From positions 124,001 to 188,000 of the forward strand of contig CM031558.1 in the NCBI GenBank assembly GCA_018466975.1: a stretch of 64,000 bases of DNA, given 5' to 3'. Under the pieces are notes generated by a model, which saw only the letters and a list, made by a program, of their open reading frames with translations, ran no database searches and was not told the DNA's origin. The stretch's first letter is position 1, and each line of letters begins with the position of its first letter. A program made the translations under genes and the position numbers. Of the stretch, positions 44,125 to 56,305 are shown piece by piece. The DNA comes from Sparassis latifolia (lineage: Eukaryota; Basidiomycota; Agaricomycetes; Polyporales; Sparassidaceae).

Positions 44125-44400
44125 ACTTTGAGCCTTTTCCGCCTTGCTTCTCCGCGCTGGCACCGCTTCTCCATCGATGCCTTACTTCCTCGCGTGCCGT
44201 ACCTCCCCAGGGCTCGTCCGTAATCGCGTATGTGGCCAACGTTCACTCCACCTGGACCAAGCTCAGAACATCAGTTCTCATCGACTTTTCAGTGTAATCA
44301 AGTGTTAAAGCTTCGACATACGGTGCGCGCGCGAGCTGTCGGCTGTTCCACGAATGGTCTACCTCACATCGAGCTACATGGTGGCTTAGCTGGCAAGTTC

Positions 44401-45925
44401 ACGTCGTTGACCTTTCCGCAAGAACGATTGGCCAGTGCCACTTTGTCCGCCGCGAGCCATGCCATTCTTGCTGCATTGCAAGGTAAGCTGGTTGCAGTCT
44501 GGAGGGAGAGCACTTTCTCATTCATGACAACCGTGAGGATATTCGTGGCGAGGTTCCTCCATGTCATAGGAAAGGGCATCGATCGTGAGCCATCGATCAT
44601 GCGATCGCTGTGACTCTGGAAGAACTGCAGATCACTCATTTGTCCAGCTGATGGGATCATTCACCGTGTCGCGCGTTCGGCCAAATACGGGGTCGTGGAC
44701 CTGGCAGCTCGATTCCGAAGCTGCATTCGTTCGTATTTTATACTCAGCCATGCTGAGCACCTTACCGCGCTGGCAAGCTCGGCCTCGTCGACGTAGCGCC
44801 TACCGTTCTCGGACGCGATGCTGCGCTTGGGGCAGAAGGGCTCGTGAAGACATTTCCCTACGCTGTTGGTCGATACCCCCAGACGTCAGTGCCAGAGTAC
44901 ATACAACGTGGGGAAGCTCTCTTCTCTCGACATATGAGAGAGTACCGAGCCACATCGCCAGGCTCTCCTCGGCGAGGCGCTGGTCATCTGTCATTTCGTC
45001 GTAGACGAAGATGGAGCTCAAGAGATAGCGCAACTCTGTGTGCGCCGCGGTCGGATGTATACATGCCGCTACGCCCTCGGATCAATCGGTCGCGATAGAT
45101 GAGGAAGGTGCACCTCCGAGGGTCAGTACGGACGGGTGCGGCCGTGTCCAGTCAAGTCGTCGACTCCTGACACACGGCGCTGTAGAAGGGGTTGATGAAT
45201 ACGGGCAGGTTGGATATGCCTGGACGTCCGGTAGCGTGAAGCGTCTTGCGTCGCCCATGCCGGAAAAACACTAACTTCACTGTTCTCTAAGTCTCATCTT
45301 TTGTGCGAAGAGTCTTTGCGTTATCCCGGGGTATTCCATGCCCCAGTAATTCAAATTGAAGGCCTGGAATAAAATAATTCGTATTAGTCCAGCGACGGAG
45401 AGACTGGCCGAAGATATCGCCATACGCTCGTACAAGTGGTCCTAGCGTCACCCGTCCAATAGAACGCAGACAGAACGCGCTTTCTCCTGTCATTTGGCAA
45501 ACACTACCATGTCAAGCACTGCCCAAGGTCGGAGTAAGAAAAGTATACGCGCTGTGGCCCAAATTTGTAGTGAATACAGGTCAAATTTCCGCTAACAAGT
45601 GAACAGATCACACAGGTGATACTAACATTGTAACACATTGTGGCAGTCCAAATGACAGACTAGAGTCAAGGACATCGCTGGGTGGTAAGAGTTCTTACGG
45701 GACCAAACTGTTTCTAATGGATGACGACAGATCAGTGCGAAGGAACAAGTCGTCATGAATATTGGGTGGTAGAACAGAAAATAACGATATGAACGACACA
45801 GAAGCCAAGCAGTACGTGTAATGATAAATTGTTAAATAGTATAAATAGGCATATTGAGTGGATGCGCTAACGATGTTGCAGGTATTGGTGTTTGAGAGAA
45901 GAAAAAGTCAAGTGTCACGCAGAGG
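44401..45925. other. Between FunK1-C 3' end and block B, unassigned
   Basis: A minus-strand 77-codon frame at 44800-45033 (IFVYDEMTDDQRLAEESLAM) looks protein-like but is not recognised and has no clear exon partners. The rest holds no visible gene. The FunK1-C 3' UTR lies at the right end. Confidence 0.3.
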
Positions 45926-48415
45926 CTACTTGGCCTTTGCGCGTTTGTTACTGGAAGCTGTAACTTCTGCTGGCTCTGGATCCGCTATGCTCCCATGCGT
46001 GCGTTTTGTCCCTGTTCGCTGATAACGTTTCTCCGTCTCGTGGTTGAAGTTTGCGCGCAGCTGATCGCCTTTCTTGTCATTCATTGGCCACACGCGCTCT
46101 TTGATGGCGTTCGTTAGAAGAGTCGACATCGCGGCGTGGGATTCAAGACGTCCCGCGAACCGTTCATCCTGAGCGCGGGTCATATCGCCGACCTTTGCCT
46201 TGATAACATGGTCGGACGACAAATCAACACTTGCTTTCATTTTCTCCCACCGCCGGAAGGTCTCCCAGTCATAGCCGTGGACAACGGATCCAGGATTACT
46301 ACTTGATTGCGGCCAGTTCTCACCAGGCACTGACGTGGTGTAATGCCCTTTGAACCAGTCCAGAAGTGTAATTATTATGGAATTTAGAGGGTGCGGGTTG
46401 CTGGAACCGTCGTCAAATTTCAGCGTCTTCTGTTCATGCTTGATCACCCCAGTATGCATAGCCCTATCCTTGGTGTGTCCGCAAACGAATCTTGCATTTG
46501 CGACGTCCCAGAAATCGGCATCAAAGAACAAGTAAAGAAAACCAGTGACATCGAGGAAATTGTGAGCCAGGTAGCGAGTTCCATAGTACAGCAGGACGTG
46601 GAAGAACGATTCCAGTTCATCTTGGATCACGATCGTCCTTCGCGGGTCGTTCAGCGCATTGACCGACATGAACTGCCATGTACCCTAAGTAGCACACTAT
46701 TAACAACTCGTCACGCGATACAAACCGGAATCTGGATACTCACTGTTCGGTCAGGCTGTCGCGCACCCTGATCGGACGTGTCGCCTTCAAGAGGGATCGG
46801 CTTTGATAACTCCCAGTCTCCCAGAATGCCATCCCTGACGGTGCACGGTGTTCCGCGTGGACCAACGGATTCGTATTCATTTATCAGCAGATTACCTCCG
46901 CTGATGTCGCGATGGGTTAGACGAGCTCTCTTCATTGCTTGTTCATGAGCTATATGATGACGTCAGTGAATAGAACATAGTACGACGGTCTCGAGAAACG
47001 CACCTTGGATACAATCAAAGACAAGCGTCACGAGTTGCTTGCTGTTATCGAAGTCGCTAAGTGGGCGGCAAACTTCCTTCTCGACAAGCCGATAGTGAGT
47101 GTGCGACTTGAGTGGATTCTGCATAGTCGCTCTCGATGCGGGAGCCTTCCAGTGATCCTGTGACAAAGTACGCTGTCGAAGGATATCGCCGTGCTGTAGC
47201 ACATCGCCATGCTGAAGCAGAGTGGGAACATTCTGAATCTTGAGCTCGTTGAGCCTATGGAGAATGTCACCTTCCTTTTCCATGCCGTCGTGATCCACCC
47301 GCCATGCGTCCTTCAACCAAACGAACATCTTTGTCCTGCAGTCCAGAGCAACGTATCCACGCGTCGCTCGTCCAGCTACGCCTCTTGCCGAGAAGCGTGG
47401 CTTGCCGACAAGATACTCGCCTAACACTTTGTGGTCGGCGTCTGCCCCCGGAGTGTCTTCTTTGACGTCGATCAGCAACTTCCACCACTTCCACGATGGA
47501 TCAAGAGATTCCGCAAAGTACTTGCGCGCATGGCCACACCTCTCTTCTACGGGCTTAGCCATCTCCCGCATCAAGCGCGCCTCCTCAGAGTTCGGCTCAA
47601 CTTCTATTGCTGTCGGATCGTCCCCTTGTTCTTCTGGTGAGAGATGAGCAAAGCGCCACAAGAACTCGCAGAGATACGGTTCGGTGATGTAGTTGAACCT
47701 CTCAGTCGCGATGGCACCCGACCTATCCCAGCGAAATATCCGCGCCTCGCGACCAAGTATCGCGACAGTGAAGCAGAAGGCTCGCTGCTGGCGCACCAGA
47801 AGCATCTCGGCGTACGATATGCACTGGCCTCGCACATCCGCCCGCTCCTGACTGTCAGGCTCCAATTCGCTTTTAGGCTTGTCATTCAACGGATCATGCT
47901 GTTCGCTGAGCCTCTTGAATTCAAAATGAAGTCGCTGAGTGTTCCAATTTGGCCTGGCATCCGTAGGTACTTCATCGACGGGATAAAGAGCAGCGTCGGG
48001 CTTCTGCTTAGAAGAGCCGTTCAAGTCGGGTTTGTATTGCGTTATCGCCACCTTGTAGCCCGGACACATATCTGCATCGTTCACTGCGTCTTTCTGAAAT
48101 ATGTTGCGGGTCAGTATCTACAGAGCGGGCGGGAACGAGATGACAACGTACGAAGGGCTCGTAAAAGTGAGCCTCGATGGCTCCTTCCGAAGGCATGCCA
48201 GAAAATGCCCTTTCAAAATTCGGCATATCAGGGGGTTCTCCTGGAAGGAAGTTCTTCATGAAGTCGCTGACGGACATCTTGACAAACTTCCTGTGCATGG
48301 TTTCACGAAGCTGTTGTCTGGTTAATCTCGCGCCTATGTTGGTAGTAGCTTTATGGTCGCTAAGCACGAAGTGTTTAGATGGAGAGGATTGAGCCTGGGG
48401 GGAAATTTGGGACAT
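45926..48415 (-). CDS. FunK1-type fungal protein kinase C
   Basis: Four exons (48152-48415, 47004-48093, 46744-46949, 45926-46684) encode 772 residues; this is the intact member of the A/B/C set. Start MSQISPQAQSSPSK. The N-terminal FunK1 region has RQQLRETMHRKFVKMSVSDF. The middle has FKRLSEQHDPLND, WDRSGAIATERFNY, LWRFAHLSPEEQGDDPTA, GEYLVGKPRF and RATRGYVALD. Catalytic loop HRDISGGN at 464-471, with Asp 466 and Asn 471; GDWELSKP at 495-502 replaces the usual DFG; GTWQFMS begins the last exon at 521. The C-terminus is basic (SNKRAKAK). Introns are 54-59 nt. The role is presumed Ser/Thr phosphorylation; targets of this expanded family are unknown. Its upstream region is split by the 7.46-kb element. 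Confidence 0.85.
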
Positions 48416-48459
48416 GATGGATATGCTTACCTGACAGAAGAGGTTGCGTTTATATGCCT

Positions 48460-48899
48460 TGAAGGCCAACGTACGGCCACATACGAGGCCAAGTTTCCAA
48501 GTTGGGTCGAGCCTTTGTTCGGATATGTTCTCATGTATTGGTCACGCACTCTATTGATCGAAACGCACCTTTGTTGCCTTTCGAAGCTCGTGGCCCAGTG
48601 GCGTCAGCGGGGACAATGGTACAACTTACTGCTTTCTGGCGGATATATCGGCAAAACTATAGTTCTGTGAGCAGAACATGAAGCACTCCTGTTATATGAA
48701 GGCTTCTTCCCTTGTTGCTGTGGCACATACCTTGGGAGGCCTGGCTTTACGGTGGTGGCTGTTCACAAGTTGAATGAGCGGACACGAGCACGTGTCGTCA
48801 CACTAACGCGTGTGTCACAATGTGACTGGTGACTATCTCCTACCACAGCCTACCACTCACTGCCATGCTGCCGAGTGGCTCGTAGCTCGGAATCTCTAT
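48460..48899. repeat. FunK1 upstream repeat, block C, proximal part
   Basis: Matches blocks A and B up to GGAATCTCTAT, where the 7.46-kb element begins. It contains the conserved GTCACACTAACGCGTGTGTC motif at 48797-48816. The remainder of the block resumes at 56358. Confidence 0.7.
48797..48833. promoter_or_regulatory. Conserved GTCACA/TGTGAC inverted motif, block C
   Basis: GTCACACTAACGCGTGTGTC followed by ACAATGTGAC and GTGAC, about 380-420 bp upstream of the FunK1-C ATG. The TE insertion lies only about 65 bp beyond it, so this element keeps its position relative to the kinase. Confidence 0.4.
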
Positions 48900-48951
48900 G
48901 GGGGTGGGCAATGCCCGCAACGGAAACGGGCTATTTGTACATGTTTGTTCC
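48900..48951. repeat. Left terminal inverted repeat, 52 bp
   Basis: Starts GGGGGTGGGCAATGCCCGCA and ends ATGTTTGTTC C. It contains the internal palindrome GGGCAATGCCC. It pairs with 56306-56357 with one mismatch. Weak similarity continues further in (ccggttcca on both sides). Confidence 0.88.
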
Positions 48952-51900
48952 ATGCCAAATGCATTAACCTCCCGGTTCCAATGCCCGTCTTCGAATTGTG
49001 AAAGATCTATGGCATGTAACGGTCAATGCTATAGACAAATTATGTTCGTGACATATCCCGCTACATACTTCAGAAATTTCCAATTTTTTTAACCTACTAG
49101 TTCTGGAGTTATGGGTCATGCGAGAAGTAAGCAGCGAGGTACCTCAACACCGTTTTCTGCGTGAGCTTCAAAGTGGTCTAAAATTTTTGAAAAGTTGCTC
49201 AGACAAGCTTAGGCATGTATAGAAGCCATGTACCAAAGCAGAAACCAAGGGAATGAGTTGTTGAGCTTGAGGAGCGGAAAGAGCGAGCATACTATAGCAA
49301 GTACAATGCGCGCCGCGGCGCGGCAATTCTACCAGCGCTGAAGACAGCAAACTCGACTTTGAGCCCTGAATTTGATGCCAAGAAGCACAGCAATTCCATT
49401 ATAGCACAGAGTCAAGTATTTTAAAGTGTTAGGTATTAGTACATGTCTATGTCATAGTCAGCTTCAAGCCCGATGTTAGTATCTACGTCGTCCATGATGG
49501 TATCGAGGTCCGGGGTATCGTGAATCAGGGTGTCTTCCACAGTATTTGCATGGGTATTCCCCACTGATCAGGAAAAAATCACATAACTATGTGATGCTGT
49601 GTAGCCTATGTAGGTCTCGTAGCCCGGTAGACAAGTCCCCAAAAATATAGCCGGCTGTAGCCACCACCAAGTGTATGTAGGCCACTGTAGCAATCACTCA
49701 AGCGTATGTAGCTCTACCGGGTCCGGTTGTAATCACCAGTAGCATTGCATTATTCCTATCATTCCATATTCACTATTCAGATTTTTACCCATTTCACAAT
49801 AGCAGACTGTATGAAATAAATATATTTGCACCATATCACTGCACAAACCCACAGGCTAATCATACGGAGCTAGGGAAGCTGTAGCAGACAAGGATGAGAA
49901 CTGGGATAGTTGCAGACGGTGGCGAGGGCGGAGTATCATGTGCAATCTTCGTATTCATGGTGATCCTAATCCTGGTGTCATCGTTGTTATTGTCGTTGTC
50001 GTCATCATTGGTATGTGATCATCTTGCATCCAGAGTGTAGAATGACTGGGGCAGCAGTGGACAGCGATGCACCCGAGAGGAGGGAAGTGGTAAGGCCCAC
50101 CGTGCGGACATGCATGACATGCGAGTCATCATGCAATCTTCAGCAATTGCTAGTGGAGTTGCGACAGAGAATCTACATGGTACCGGTGAGCCTATTGAAG
50201 GAGGCATGGAGCCCGGGAGTATACAGAGACTATGTAATACATCAATGTGCTTCTGGTACATTTGGGCTGAGGGCTTACCATTGTCGTCCGAGTCACTTGA
50301 AGCACCGCCGGACACTGACTAAGAAAGTGGTGACACAGATGGCTGCATCATCTATATGCTGCACAAGAACAGACCTGCATACGGTGATAAACAAGGAAGA
50401 GGAAGCGTGCCCACTGACATTATTGGCTAGCAGTAACTGGTCTGTGAAGGAAAATAAGCCCCCTCAGGTTTAACACTAGCCATGTAAGTGGGTACTTATA
50501 GGGAGAGTTGGCTGTAGAAACTGTATGAGCAACGGGCTCGTCAAGTCAGTGCACGTGGAGGCCGTCGACAAGGCACCATGCATGACGCCTCTCACACCGT
50601 GTCGCGATGATGCACCTGGTTGTCGTGCCACTCTCGAGGAGTGTTGTCCTCATTTAGATTTTGTCCTGCATGTGCATGATGACAATGGCAACAGCGGGAA
50701 CAAGGTCAGTTCTGGCCAGCGCGGCGCACAAGTACCAGAGCTGCACAAGGTGTCATGTACTGGTGTGCAGGATCCCAGACTCAGGCTGCTCTTACCGTTC
50801 ATGACTGCAGGAGTCATCGATGCTGTTATCTTGCATCCTTGGAGAGCAGAAGGGGGCAGCTGCAACACGCAAACATGAGGAACAGAATTGTGAGAGACAC
50901 CGCATGCCAACATGCACAACGCCCACATAGACGCACTACTGGTGACACCAGAAGGTTCGAATCTTGTCATCCCGACTTCCCGTTTGCGAACGGGCTGGAT
51001 AGCAAGGACTCCGGACGTGAGTTGACGGCATGCAGGGCACAAGTCTGTGCTGGTCGATTGCAGATGTAATGACTGGTTACTGGAGGATGAAAAAGCCAAG
51101 AGCACCAGATGAGAGAAACGCACAAAGTTTCAAAGTATGTATGAGAGCAACATTCAGCAAGTTGAACTTCGAAGAATTTTCACAACTGAACATACCACGT
51201 GACCAATGGCGCAATCCGCGGTGGTCTGCGGCCAATAACCGATGGCTGCAGAATGTGCCGGAGAGGCCGACTGTCATCGGCGACAGTGGACGCGACCATC
51301 GCGACATAGCAATGAGACAGCGCCTCAGCACGCTTCTCCAAATTTCCAGCCTGTTTGTTGATATAGTCAGGATTGTCATCACTGTTTTGCTGCGAGGAGG
51401 GCTACAGCAGAAATATGTTAGAGTTGGGATGGCCAATCTATCCAGTGTGTGGTGACGGAAACCATGTTGACATTCACATGAGTAGCACAGACTAAATAAT
51501 CATTGAGGTAATATAGAGAACACTACAAATTACATGGTCAACACAGGTCTCTGTATTGACAAGGGGGTACTACTGGAACCTATGTCAGCTACATATCACT
51601 GTGTGGAACCTACAGAGCCTACAGAGCTGTATGTACACCACCCTTTTGGCCAGAGTCCAGGCTGAGATCCGGGTCCAAATATCGCGTGATGATCCCACGA
51701 CTCTTTCCGGATCTGGCACAGATATCACCCAGATAGAAATCATCATATCCCAGGAGACTCCGGAGAGAGCGAGAGCTGTGAGACCTCAGCAAGTGATCTC
51801 CCGCTGAGCTCGGGAACATGCAGGGCATGGCTCCTCATCGTTGTTTGTTTCCATAACAGCTGCGCAGCTTGTTATATTGCAGTTAAGGGTGTAAATAACA

Positions 51901-52702
51901 AATATATTGGTTTTCTGTATGCTACAGGACACTACAGGACACTATTGTAGGAGCTACAGTACTACACTTGTATACGGTGTAGCATGGGCATTCACCGTGC
52001 CACACTGTGGAGCACTCTCCGCGGCCCGTCAGATTCTGTGAGATGGTGACCCCATCACCTAGCGAGCAAGTGTGCTAAACTCGAGGAAGAGTAGAAGTGC
52101 ACACCTCGGTGACAGGCACCCTTCGCGGGGTAGTCAGCAGGGCACAGAGGTGGGGTATGCACCGAAAGGCACCTCGTACAGGGTATTTGCGCATTTGGGC
52201 AGAGATGACATTGGTGCAGGAGCCGGCACAACAGCCAAGGCCAGACGGACACAGTTGGTCACAGCCCAACTTGCCAGAGACCAAGAAGTCCAGCACAACA
52301 GAGAAAACACTGCAGAAGAAAGGCACTTGAGCTTGAAAATGTGCAATGGGCAGTAGAACAGAACAAGGACTGCGCTGGAACGTGGGCGCGACCAGGACGA
52401 ATGACAAGAAGAGAAGTTGGAGGCTTGGTCAAGGAGAGAAGCAGACTTTGACATCAGACCATGCCGGGAAAAGATGTGGCATTCCAGTGGTTCTCACGGT
52501 TGACGCTGCCAGGCAGATTTTGGGGGAAATCTCAGTGAAGTCTTCATGGAGGGCAAAGCTCAGCAGGAGTGTGAACGGAGGATATCAGGCTGAGAGCAGC
52601 GAGTTATCCGGGAGATATCCCGCTCATAATGTCCCAAAAATGTCTGTATGATGCCAATCTGATCTTTTTGTAAACTGTCTTCTGATCTCGGAAATTGACT
52701 AT
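48952..52702. other. Transposon interior without assignable gene
   Basis: About 3.7 kb. It contains clusters of GTAGC/GTAGG motifs at about 49599-49720 (seven or more in 120 bp) and their inverse CTACA near 51930-51995. Repeated GTTATTGTCGTTGTCGTCAT-type sequence is at 49985-50008. Several plus-strand frames of 110-157 codons (50015, 50525, 51030) show no family, no linked exons and strong shadows on the other strand, so I do not call them genes. Confidence 0.4.
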
Positions 52703-55700
52703 CTACCCGAGCTTTGGCCTAAACGGCGGTGTAGACTGGCTGGGCGCTACCTGGGTCAGGGCTTTTTCCTGATGCAAGTCTAGCCGGTTGTCTGCAAGAC
52801 TAAGGAGAAGTTGGGCCAAGTCTGATAACATGAAAATGATGGGAGCTTCAACAAGCACATACCAGTCACTGTTCCTTGTCACTGCTGCCAGCACAGCATA
52901 CATCTTCATAATTTTGTTGGGCAGACTCTTCTGGGTTGTATTGAGGAGGATTTCATCATTGAATAACTTCCGGTGTATGTCAATTTGATCCTTGAGTTGT
53001 GCAACAGTCATTCTATGGATTTCATCTCAGTCAGTAATGAGTCCAATGCTTCGCAACCTCTCCTTCTCTCGATCCTTCTTTCGTTGATCTTCCTCCTGCT
53101 TCTTGTGATACTGGACTGCATGCTCCCACTGATTCTCCATCAGTTCTTCTCGAAACTGTGCATTCTCACCGCTAGCGTCAGCTGTTCGTACAGTTCGCAT
53201 CACATACCCTTGGTCATCCTCATTGCAGCACTTCACAATGAACTCTTCGGTGTTGTTATGCTCACTGCGTGCCTGACTAGAGAATGTGGAGGCTGTGCTG
53301 CTAGGACGTGATCGAGCATGGACACGCCATGAGCCGAGGGCACCCTCGTTTGCATCATTGGTGGATGGGATGAAGACTAGTGCACGTTCTGCAGATGTCA
53401 GAGAGTCAAATGGTCCACCGACAGTGAATTCTGTGGTGAACTGTACCCATCCCTTTGCTGCACCAGAGAACATAGCACTGATCATGCACGTGAGCCCAGG
53501 GAGATCAGGGGCAAGCATGCACACAGCAGCGAGTAGCATCTTGTCCATGAATGGTTTGCCATTAAGTGTAACCTCATCCAGTGGAGCATTAGAGTCAAGA
53601 AGAAGAGTAGGGTGGAGTGCAATATGATTGCAGAAGGTGGGGAGTTTGCGGTGTAGTTCCGTGAGGTCGAGAAGGTTCACAATCTTCGAGCCATCACCTC
53701 GGGCTTGGCTAAGATAAGGCCACAACACGGAGACACCATATAGTGCCATGGCTGCAAGCTCAGCAAGAGTCGAGGCATCCTGCAATCCCTTTGCGACATT
53801 ACTCTCGAGATGGTTGACTCCTGGCTTGGCCTTGCTGTCGCAGATCTCTTCCATTAGCTCGACGTACAGGTGATGGTAGACAACAAGTTCACAGGCACCA
53901 TACGAATATGCCTGATAGCGTGTGTTGGACGTATCAGGAAATCGCCGATTTGTGTTCTCGTCATGCAACTCCTTCTTTCGCAATGCCATGAAGATGCGAT
54001 GTCAGTCCTGATCTCCTGTGTCATCATTCTTGTGTCGAAAGAGTGCCCCTGCAAAAGCTGTAAGCTTGACGCCACCGTGAGCACTGGAGTCCATAGCATG
54101 TTGCACAGCGGCACTATCTGCATTCTGGCCAAGTTTGATAACAGCATCATTAGCCTTGTTTGCAAGGAGGACTGGCAGTGGAAGCTCCATGTTCTCCCAT
54201 TTCATTCCCATTGCGACAACACCATACTTGAATGCATTGAGATCCTTGTGGCCACAACAACCACTGAAGATGAAGAGATCAATGAGACGTTGTTGAGTCG
54301 AGGGGAGTTCATTAAAAGAGATGTCACCAAGTTGCCTCTCTAGTAGTCTGAGCCTAATCTTGCTCTTTTCCTCCAGTGACCTATTGATTGTCTAGGTTAA
54401 CTAGCAAACAAAGTTCCATAATGCCGACTTACAACTCTGTTGCATCACCAGCAACCTGGCAAATGTCATCTGCCGAGATAGAACATATGGCCGTCACAAG
54501 CTCTGCCGACGACAGAACATCCATCCGTTCACGCCCAAGGTCACGGCGTGTCACGTCCTCTTTCCAATCTTGACACAGCTTGAATTTCTTCTTTCTGTCC
54601 ACTGCATGATCCATGTTCTGCATCACTTGTTTGCGTATCCAATTATCAGTTTCCATAGACTGTCCTTCACGAGTGGCCAGAGGACTGTTGCTATAGGTCT
54701 GCGAGATTTTCTCCGCCAGCTGCTGTGAGCCCTTGAATTGGCATTGTGCAGTATGATCGAGCACAGGAGCAACTTCTGCAAATCGTGTGCGAAATGTCCA
54801 AGTTGATTTGTCGGAATCATCTACACCAGGAGCATAACTAGGTACAGCGAGTGTAATGTGCCTCGCTTCATACGTAATCTTGCGGTGTGTGGTACCATCT
54901 GTACTCTCTCCGAAAGCTATCAACAGAATAAGAATAAGGTATTTCAATAACTCGGAAAATGTACCGGGTGCATTGCTGATCTCCCTCCCTAGCTGCATCA
55001 AACCGTATACACCTGCCTCCTGCTTCGCGCGACCTGCTGTACGACGTGAGATACCTCGGGCCACTTTGATACCGAAGGCTTGTCCGCATGCCGTGATCGC
55101 ATACTTGATCTTGTCTCCTGCACAACCCGCCTTCATGAGTTGCCGAGCAAGTCGTCGTGCTGCAGGTGAGTACACCCGGGAAGACGTGGGGTGCCAGACC
55201 GAAAGCTTCTTTAAGGAACACTGAGAGCGCACACGGGATTGTTGAGCGCGATGTGCCCGCTTCTCCCAGGTACAAGCCTGTTTCCGTCGTGAGGCCGATA
55301 TGGCTTTCTGACAGGCTAGATTTGCATAGCACTTCTCCAAAGCAGTAGTGAGAGCAGCAATCCAAGAAAGAGACTCAGCAGACAAAGCACGATTCTGGGT
55401 AATCTCAAGTGCAAGATGGTTCTCCAGAGTAGACACTTTAGCAGTAAGATTCGAGCGCAGGGTCCGTCTTTCTCATTCCAGACGAAGATTGCGTGCGCGG
55501 GATTTCTGTAAATCCTTTCGAGCGCCAGAGAGTTTCACTAGGGCAGTGTTTCCAGATGAGACCCGAGCCTCCAGTTGCTGCCTGAGCACTAGAACTTCAT
55601 TTTCAAGTGCTTTCAATGTCTTGTCTCGGTTAGCAATATCCGCAGAGAGGCGAGAAGCATGGTGTGTAGCTGCAGCAAGCAATTCCTGTAACCTACAGAT

Positions 55701-55898
55701 TTCTGAATCCTTCGTTGCCAGATCACTGGTGAGTCGGAGTAAGTGTGCTTGAATTTCACTGTTCTTCGTGTTCTTTCTACCAGGTGGCCGGTTTTCAGCG
55801 TTCCTGATCGATACGTTGGGCTGCCTAAAGGGTGAAGTGCATTCAGGCACTGTATGTGAGCCTTTTGAGCCGCAGTGCGCCCCATCGCGAAGATTCAA
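52703..55898 (-). pseudogene. Element-encoded coiled-coil protein, putative transposase, three TGA
   Basis: Exons 54965-55898, 54433-54916 and 52703-54380 join exactly in phase (1,032 codons with the final stop). The frame is broken only by TGA at 55470-55472 (codon 143), 54002-54004 (codon 599) and 53027-53029. The N-terminus (about 50-230) is a long coiled coil (LTSDLATKDSEICRLQELLA). Next come VYSPAARRLARQLMKAGCAG, GISRRTAGRAKQEAG, THRKITYEARHITLAVPSY and FIFSGCCGHKDLNAFKYG. Then LPVLLANKANDAV, GGVKLTAFAGALFRHKND, FPDTSNTRYQAY, STNDANEGALGSWRVHAR, and the tail VAQLKDQIDIHRK. It belongs to a large uncharacterised protein family I know as common in mushroom genomes. Position inside intact TIRs argues that it is the element's transposase. 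Conserved Asp/Glu/His/Cys blocks could be catalytic, but no fold is established. Confidence 0.72.
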
Positions 55899-56305
55899 GG
55901 GTAGAGAGATGGGCCGAGGTATGTGGAGTGAGATCTAGCGTAGTTCGGACTGTTAAGCGCTCGTGTTCTGAGGATCAAACTCCTCCTGTGACGGCGGCCC
56001 ATGCATCTTTTCACTCCCTCCACCAATCCTTTTTCACTGTCGAGAAAGCTTGTTCATGAGACATATGGCTACACATCCTTTGTGGTACTTAATTTTTTTT
56101 TGGCTTGAAAAGAAATCCGCAGGGCAATTCCTCAGAGATATTGAAGTTTCTGCTTAACAACCACAGAATCTGGAAAAGCACCGCAAAGAAACTTTGCCCA
56201 TGCATCTTTCATGAATTATCAGGCATACAGATAAATTTTTCTATGGACGTGGAAGAAGTCGCGGACAGGGGCGTAGAGCAATGGAAGTGGAACCGGACGT
56301 TATAG

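Larger units (their letters stand above)
42545..44400. repeat. FunK1 upstream repeat, block B
   Basis: Same noncoding sequence as blocks A and C, interrupted by a 778-bp insertion at 43347-44124. It includes tattggtcacgcactc, atgaaggcttcttcccttgt and tggccaacgtt. It also preserves the uninterrupted site (ggaatctccatatttg near 42947-42962) that corresponds to the insertion point of the 7.46-kb element in block C. Confidence 0.7.

Noticed and set aside
50930..50980. Possible tRNA B box (GGTTCGAATC)
   Set aside because: The flanking bases do not pair into a five-base T stem, and there is no acceptor stem or anticodon arm at the proper distance.
50015..51455. Several plus-strand frames of 110-157 codons inside the TIR element
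   Set aside because: Cys/Ser/Thr-rich composition, shadow frames on the minus strand, no shared motifs and no way to join them through splice sites.
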